Source: Actinoplanes ianthinogenes
GTDB taxonomy: Bacteria > Actinomycetota > Actinomycetes > Mycobacteriales > Micromonosporaceae
Direction: 5' to 3'
DNA: 64,000 nt
NCBI RefSeq assembly: GCF_018324205.1
Contig: NZ_AP023356.1
Coordinates: 2,311,501-2,375,500, forward strand
The notes below the pieces were generated by a model that had not been told where the DNA came from, did not search any database, and saw only the letters and a program-made list of their open reading frames with translations. Made by a program: the position numbers and the translations under genes. The stretch's first letter is position 1, and each line of letters opens with the position of its first letter. Positions 59,374 through 64,000 of this stretch are shown here, piece after piece.

Positions 59374-60656
59374 CGTTCGACCTTCTGCTGACGGATGCGA
59401 CCGTCCTGACCAGCGACGCGGCAACCGGGCCGCCGCACGGCGGACCCATCGGCGGGCCACTGGCGGACGGCCGGGTGGTGGACATCGGGGTTCGCGACGG
59501 GAAGATCGCCGCGGTCGGGACTGATCTGCCTCGGGACGCGCGGCAGGTGGTCGAGGTCGCCGGGCGGCTGGTGACACCGGGCTTGATCGACCTGCACACC
59601 CACGTCGGGCCGGGCTACTGGGGCATCGACCCGGATCCGATCGCATGGCACTGCGGGGTGACCACCTGGGTCGACGCCGGGTCCGCCGGGGCGTACACGC
59701 TGGACGGCCTGCGACGGGTGGCGGCCGGGGCGACCGTGCGTGTGCCCGCGCTGCTGAACATCTCCGCCGTCGGCCTGGCCGGCCGCACCGGCGAGTGCCG
59801 CGACCTGGCCACCTGCGACGCCGGCCTGGCGATCGACACCATCCAGGCCAATCGCGAGTTGATCCGCGGGATCAAGGTGCGCATCGACCGGGAGACCGTG
59901 GGCGACAACGGCATCGAGCCGCTTCGGCGCGGTCTGGCGGCGGCGGACGCCTGCGGCGTGCCGGTCATGGTCCACATCGGCACCGCCCCTCCGGAGCTCG
60001 ACGAGGTGCTCGACCTGCTGCGCCCGGGCGACATCGTGACTCACTGCGCGAGCGGCATCGCCGCCCCGCTGGGCTCGGCGGTGCATGCGGCGGCCGCGCG
60101 CGGGGTGCTGCTCGACCTGGGGCACGGCTCCGGCGGTTTCGCCTTCGACGTGCTGGCGGCCCAGTTGGACGCGGGACTGCGGCCGTACACGATCTCCACC
60201 GACCTGCATGCGCGGTCGCTGTACGGACCGGTCTTCGACCTGCCCACCACGATGGCCAAGATGCTGGCAGCCGGGGTTGCGCTGGCCGAGGTGGTCGCGG
60301 CGGCCACGCTCCATCCGGCCCGAGCGCTGGGACTCCCCGGCGGGACGCTCACGGTGGGAGCTCCCGCTGACCTCGCGATCTTCGAGGTACGGGCGGAGGA
60401 GTTCCCGGTCGTCGACGCGCACCGGCAGGTCCGGATCTCGCCGATGCGGCTGGTGAACGACGCGACCTATGTGGGCGGCCGGTTGCTCACACCGCGATTG
60501 CCCGGCCCGCCACCACCGTGGATCCCGCTCACCATCGCCCAGCGCGCCGCTCTCGCCGACCGGACGCGCCACCTCCGTGACCTGCTCGCCACACCCCTCG
60601 TGGGGCCGGACGGGCTGGACGAACAGTTTCCGAGAAACCAACCGAGGAGTTCCTGA
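59370..60656 (+). CDS. Amidohydrolase/deacetylase family metallohydrolase
   Basis: A 428-residue amidohydrolase-superfamily enzyme. Metal ligands: GLIDLHTHVGPGYWG, the lysine in IRGIKVRIDRETVGD, VMVHIGTAP, DIVTHCASGI and ISTDLHARSL. This pattern resembles the EF_0837-type deacetylases, which hydrolyse N- or O-acetyl groups of small molecules. Coupled by ATGA to the regulator and by TGATG to ridA. Substrate may be an N-acetylated amino acid or amino sugar; not determined. Confidence 0.88.
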   Translation: MTFDLLLTDATVLTSDAATGPPHGGPIGGPLADGRVVDIGVRDGKIAAVGTDLPRDARQVVEVAGRLVTPGLIDLHTHVGPGYWGIDPDPIAWHCGVTTWVDAGSAGAYTLDGLRRVAAGATVRVPALLNISAVGLAGRTGECRDLATCDAGLAIDTIQANRELIRGIKVRIDRETVGDNGIEPLRRGLAAADACGVPVMVHIGTAPPELDEVLDLLRPGDIVTHCASGIAAPLGSAVHAAAARGVLLDLGHGSGGFAFDVLAAQLDAGLRPYTISTDLHARSLYGPVFDLPTTMAKMLAAGVALAEVVAAATLHPARALGLPGGTLTVGAPADLAIFEVRAEEFPVVDAHRQVRISPMRLVNDATYVGGRLLTPRLPGPPPPWIPLTIAQRAALADRTRHLRDLLATPLVGPDGLDEQFPRNQPRSS

Positions 60657-61036
60657 TGCCCAAGCGCGCTGTAATCACCGACAAGGCGGCGCCGGCCGGT
60701 GGCCCGTACTCGCATGCGGTCGTCGCCGGCGACACCATCTACCTGGCCGGGGCGGTGCCGGCTCTGCCGGACGGGACCTGGGTGACCGGCAGTTTCGCCG
60801 AGCAGGCGCACGCCGCGTTCCGCAACCTGGCGGCGGTCGCCGAGGCGGCCGGCGCGAGCCTGGACGACGCCGTCCGGGTCGGCGTCTACTTGCGGGACTT
60901 CGGTGACTTCGCGGAGATGAACGAGATCTATCAGCAGTACATCAAGGGCGACAACCGCCCGGTCCGCACCACCCTCCCGGTCCCCCTGGTCGGCTTCGAC
61001 ATCGAGATCGACGCCATCCTCTACATCGGCGAGTAG
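60656..61036 (+). CDS. RidA-family enamine/imine deaminase
   Basis: A 126-residue RidA protein (AAPAGGPYSHAVVAGDTIYL; FRNLAAVAEAAGASLDDAVR; NRPVRTTLPVPLVGFDIEID with the key arginine). It hydrolyses reactive enamines and imines released by PLP dehydratases. Third gene of the regulator-amidohydrolase operon; it may serve the D-amino-acid dehydratase coded at 54073. GAGGAG precedes the ATG. Confidence 0.93.
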   Translation: MPKRAVITDKAAPAGGPYSHAVVAGDTIYLAGAVPALPDGTWVTGSFAEQAHAAFRNLAAVAEAAGASLDDAVRVGVYLRDFGDFAEMNEIYQQYIKGDNRPVRTTLPVPLVGFDIEIDAILYIGE

Positions 61037-61065
61037 TCCCGCGAGGTCTAAGCGGCGTGCGGGAC
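61036..61065 (+). terminator. Terminator after ridA
   Basis: GTCCCGC (61036-61042) pairs with GCGGGAC (61059-61065), beginning at the ridA stop codon. Confidence 0.5.
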
Positions 61066-61144
61066 CGGTGACGGATGGTGGGCATCGCGAGTCGGAGAGA
61101 GGAGGGCGGGATAGGCGAGGACGCTCCTGGGTAGTGGAAGACGC

Positions 61145-63067
61145 ATGCCTAAACCCGGAGAGTTGCTCGGTGGACGGTACCGGCTCGACGAGCGGATCGC
61201 GGCTGGTGGCATGGGCGAGGTCTGGGCGGCCACGGACACTGTGCTGGGGCGGCCGGTCGCCGTGAAGACGCTGCTCGGGGGACGTGGGACTGATCCCGGG
61301 TTCCTGAGCCGGTTCCAGCACGAGGCGCGGACGATGGCCTCGTTGCGGCATCCGGGGGTGGTGCCGGTCTACGACTTCGGGGACACCGAGGACGGCGCCT
61401 TCCTGGTGATGGCGAGGGTGGCCGGCCAGCCGCTGAATCAGCTGCTCGCCGACCGTGGGCAACTCACCGTCACCGAGACGATGTCGGTGGTGGCGCAGGC
61501 TGGTCGGGCGCTTCAGGCGGCGCACGAGGCCGGGATCGTGCACCGGGACGTCAAGCCGGGCAACCTGATCATCGAGCCGGACGGGACGGTGGTGCTGGTC
61601 GACTTCGGGGTGGCACGGTCGGCGAACTCGGTCACGTTGACCGGTGCGCGTGAGGTAGTCGGCACCGCCCTGTACATCGCGCCGGAGCAGGTGTCCAAGC
61701 GGGCCACCGGGCCGGCGGCGGACATCTACGCGCTCGGCGGGGTGGCCTATCACTGTTTGACCGGGCGGCCGCCGTTCCTCGGCGACAACCCGCTCGCGGT
61801 GGCGCTCCAGCACGTGACGGACGAGCCTCCGCCGCTGTCGCGGGACGTGCCCCGGCCGGTTCGTGACCTGATCGGTGTCGCCCTGGCCAAGGATCCGGCC
61901 GACCGCTTCCCCTCGGCGGCCGCCATGGCCGCGACGGCCGAGTCGCTGACAGCGACCGCCGACCGCGCGGCCCCGGGATCCACGACGAGCGCTGCCTCCG
62001 GATCCACTACGAGCGCTACCTCCGGATCCACTACAAGCGCCGTCTCCGGATCCACGACGAACGCCGGGGTGATGACGAACGGCGATGCGGTGACGGAGGC
62101 GGTGGCCGCCGGGGCCGCTTCGGGCTTCGCCGCGCGGGCCATGGTCGGCGGCCCGCCGTATGCCGGAACGCGCCTGGCCGGTTCCGCGCGTGACGGTCAC
62201 ACCATGGCCATCGCGACACCGGGATCGCCCACGATGCCGGACCATCCGGCGATCGGCGAGGAGCACACCTCGCCGGACAGCCCCAAGCCCGACGACGAAA
62301 ACGGCGACCCGGCCGACGGAAACACCGGCAAGACAGGCGCGGCGGCCATCGGAACCATCGCGGGTAAGTCAGCCGCCGGGTACGCCGCGGCCAGGACAGG
62401 AGAATCGACCGCCGGGTACGCCGCGGGCAGGGCAGGCGCGGCGGCCACGGGCAGCCTCGCCGGCGACGCAGCTGGCGTGCGGGGCGGCGCCGGAGCCGGC
62501 GGGGCCGGAGCCGGCGGGGCCGGAACCCCCGGGGCCGGAGCCGCCGGGGCCGGAGCCGCCGGGGCCGGAGCCGCCGGGGCCGGAGCCGCCGGGGCCGGAG
62601 CGGCGACAGAGGGAAGGGAGCAGGGTGGGCGGAAGCGGGCGCTGATCCTCGCCGCGGCGCTGCTCGTTCTGATCGGAGCCGGCGCGGCACTGGCGCTGGC
62701 TGATCCGTTCGACTGGTTCGGTGGCGGCCCCGCCGGTGGCACGCCGCCCGGCGCGGGGCAGCCGTCGGTCGCGGTCACGCCCGGTGCCACCAAGAACGAC
62801 ACCCGTAAGGACGAACCCGCCGGAAAACCACACCGGCAGCCCACCGGAACCCCGAAGTCCACCGGGACCGCCGAACCCACCCGCAACGGCGCCCCCGCGA
62901 CCGAACCGACCACCCCGGCCCAGCCCACCCAGACCGAGCCGGCCCCCACGAAGACCACCGAGCCCACCGAGGCCCCCACCACCGCGACCCCGGACGAAAC
63001 CGGCACCGGCGGCGAGGAACAAGCCGAGGACAACGACAACAGCGGCCCGGGAAACAACAACGGCTGA
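61145..63067 (+). CDS. Hanks-type Ser/Thr protein kinase, membrane-anchored
   Basis: A 640-residue kinase. The catalytic domain (about 10-275) has the glycine loop AAGGMGEVWAATDTVLGR, VAVKTLL, catalytic VHRDVKPGNLIIE, DFGVARSANS, and APEQVSKR with the activation segment between. Residues about 280-495 are low-complexity, including GSTTSA repeats and an Ala/Gly tract coded by 15-bp repeats at 62490-62600. One helix (about 499-520, LILAAALLVLIGAGAALALA) leads to a Thr/Pro-rich outer tail ending NNNG with no PASTA or sensor domain. It probably signals envelope state; targets unknown. Confidence 0.92.
   Translation: MPKPGELLGGRYRLDERIAAGGMGEVWAATDTVLGRPVAVKTLLGGRGTDPGFLSRFQHEARTMASLRHPGVVPVYDFGDTEDGAFLVMARVAGQPLNQLLADRGQLTVTETMSVVAQAGRALQAAHEAGIVHRDVKPGNLIIEPDGTVVLVDFGVARSANSVTLTGAREVVGTALYIAPEQVSKRATGPAADIYALGGVAYHCLTGRPPFLGDNPLAVALQHVTDEPPPLSRDVPRPVRDLIGVALAKDPADRFPSAAAMAATAESLTATADRAAPGSTTSAASGSTTSATSGSTTSAVSGSTTNAGVMTNGDAVTEAVAAGAASGFAARAMVGGPPYAGTRLAGSARDGHTMAIATPGSPTMPDHPAIGEEHTSPDSPKPDDENGDPADGNTGKTGAAAIGTIAGKSAAGYAAARTGESTAGYAAGRAGAAATGSLAGDAAGVRGGAGAGGAGAGGAGTPGAGAAGAGAAGAGAAGAGAAGAGAATEGREQGGRKRALILAAALLVLIGAGAALALADPFDWFGGGPAGGTPPGAGQPSVAVTPGATKNDTRKDEPAGKPHRQPTGTPKSTGTAEPTRNGAPATEPTTPAQPTQTEPAPTKTTEPTEAPTTATPDETGTGGEEQAEDNDNSGPGNNNG
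62490..62600. repeat. 15-bp tandem repeats inside the kinase gene
   Basis: About seven copies of GCCGGGGCCGGAGCC encode an Ala-Gly tract just before the membrane helix. Confidence 0.85.
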
Positions 63068-63272
63068 CACCGCGGCAACACGCCGGGTGATCGCCCGGTC
63101 ACCCCTCGGTGAAAGGCCGACATCCGAGCACGGACCAGCGGAAACGTCATCCCCCACCCAGCCCGTGAATTGACCATGAACCTCCTGTGCCAGATCTGTG
63201 AATTGGTGGGTACCATCGCTCGACCCGTCCCCATCGGTCACCCACGACCCCGCTTCCCCCCACAGGCAGGCC

Positions 63273-64000
63273 ATGTCGGTCACCTACGACCTCCATACCG
63301 AAGCTGACCGACCGGAGAACTCGGTTGGCAGAACGACCGCCACCGCACGGCCACACCTCAAGTTCCGGGCCGACATCGAGGGCATGCGTGCCATCGCGGT
63401 CACCCTGGTGGTGCTCTCGCACGCCGGGCTCTCCGGGCTGGCCGGCGGCTACGTCGGCGTCGACGTCTTCTTCGTGATCTCCGGGTTCCTGATCACCACG
63501 CTGCTGCTCGGCGAGCTCCAGCGCAGCGGCACGATCTCGCTGGCCAAGTTCTACGCGCGCCGGGCCACCCGGCTGCTGCCCGCCTCTACGCTGGTCCTGC
63601 TCGTCACCCTGGCCGGCGCCTGGCTGTGGCTGCCGGCCACCCGGTTCAAGTCGATCTCCCTCGACGCGCTGTACGCGACCTTCTACGGCATCAACTGGCG
63701 ACTCGCCTCCGAGGGTGTCCAGTACCTGAACGCCGACGCCGCCCCGTCGCCGCTCCAGCACTTCTGGTCGCTCGCGGTCGAGGAGCAGTTCTACCTGGTC
63801 TGGCCCCTGCTCCTGCTGATCTTCGCGCTGACGTTCCGGAGCCGATACCGCAAGCCGGTCCTGATCGCCCTCGGCCTCGCCGTCCTGGCCAGCCTGTACG
63901 TCAGCGTCCAGGTGACCGAGTCCTCCGCCCCGTACGCCTACTTCGGCGCACACACCCGAGCCTGGGAACTGGGCATCGGCGCCCTCGTCGCGATCGGCAC
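63273..64000 (+). CDS. OafA/YrhL-type acyltransferase, 3' end off the right edge
   Basis: The first 242 codons of an acyltransferase-3 protein. LKFRADIEGMRAIAVTLVVL with SHAG, GGYVGVDVFFVISGFLITTL, FYARRATRLLPASTLVLLVT and QHFWSLAVEEQFYLVWPLLL are all hallmarks of the membrane part. It likely acylates a surface glycan. The C-terminus, which may include an SGNH domain, is not seen. The 205 bp before it hold no gene; a bases-long direct repeat (TCGGTCACCnACGACC) occurs at about 63234 and 63276, spanning the start. Confidence 0.9.
   Translation, partial: MSVTYDLHTEADRPENSVGRTTATARPHLKFRADIEGMRAIAVTLVVLSHAGLSGLAGGYVGVDVFFVISGFLITTLLLGELQRSGTISLAKFYARRATRLLPASTLVLLVTLAGAWLWLPATRFKSISLDALYATFYGINWRLASEGVQYLNADAAPSPLQHFWSLAVEEQFYLVWPLLLLIFALTFRSRYRKPVLIALGLAVLASLYVSVQVTESSAPYAYFGAHTRAWELGIGALVAIG

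Overview
This is high-GC actinobacterial chromosome. The gene order mihF-gmk-rpoZ-coaBC-metK-priA, bldD beside a pyrR-led pyrimidine operon, an actinobacterial IHF, and many 4-bp start/stop overlaps point to Micromonosporaceae, possibly an Actinoplanes-like genus; the genus is inference. No rRNA, tRNA, IS element or prophage was found.

Positions 1-18.3 kb are a long minus-strand block. Reading with transcription from the right: a PyrR RNA element, pyrR-pyrB-pyrC-carA-carB-(30-codon ORF)-pyrD-bioA-pyrF, then mihF-gmk-rpoZ-coaBC-metK, and finally priA, whose 3' end is off the left edge. Between metK and priA sit a tetR gene, a 27-codon membrane-peptide ORF coupled to a membrane protein gene, and a tandem array of 63-bp hairpin repeats.

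Positions 18.3-36.4 kb hold bldD (plus strand), nusB-efp-aroQ-aroB and aroK-aroC (minus), split by a plus-strand NACHT-LRR gene; a Bcr/CflA-type exporter; a second hairpin-repeat array; aroE with two tandem mltG-like genes and ruvX; then alaS and two small membrane protein genes.

Positions 36.4-54 kb hold a 1974-residue low-complexity membrane protein gene coupled to rarA, an ArsR-type regulator with an MFS gene, a questin-oxidase-like gene, a third hairpin-repeat array, a GyrI-like protein, aspS, a second low-complexity membrane protein, a comB homologue and a small conserved protein.

Positions 54-61 kb look catabolic: a PLP-dependent D-amino-acid dehydratase-like enzyme, a small-molecule kinase, a GH20 hexosaminidase divergent from a regulator-amidohydrolase-RidA operon, suggesting salvage of N-acetylated sugars or amino compounds. 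The right end has a Hanks-type Ser/Thr kinase and the start of an OafA-type acyltransferase.

The two most striking items are the family of 63/64-bp hairpin repeats found in three arrays, all next to gene 3' ends, and the NACHT-LRR gene that splits the aroC-aroK-aroB-aroQ cluster.
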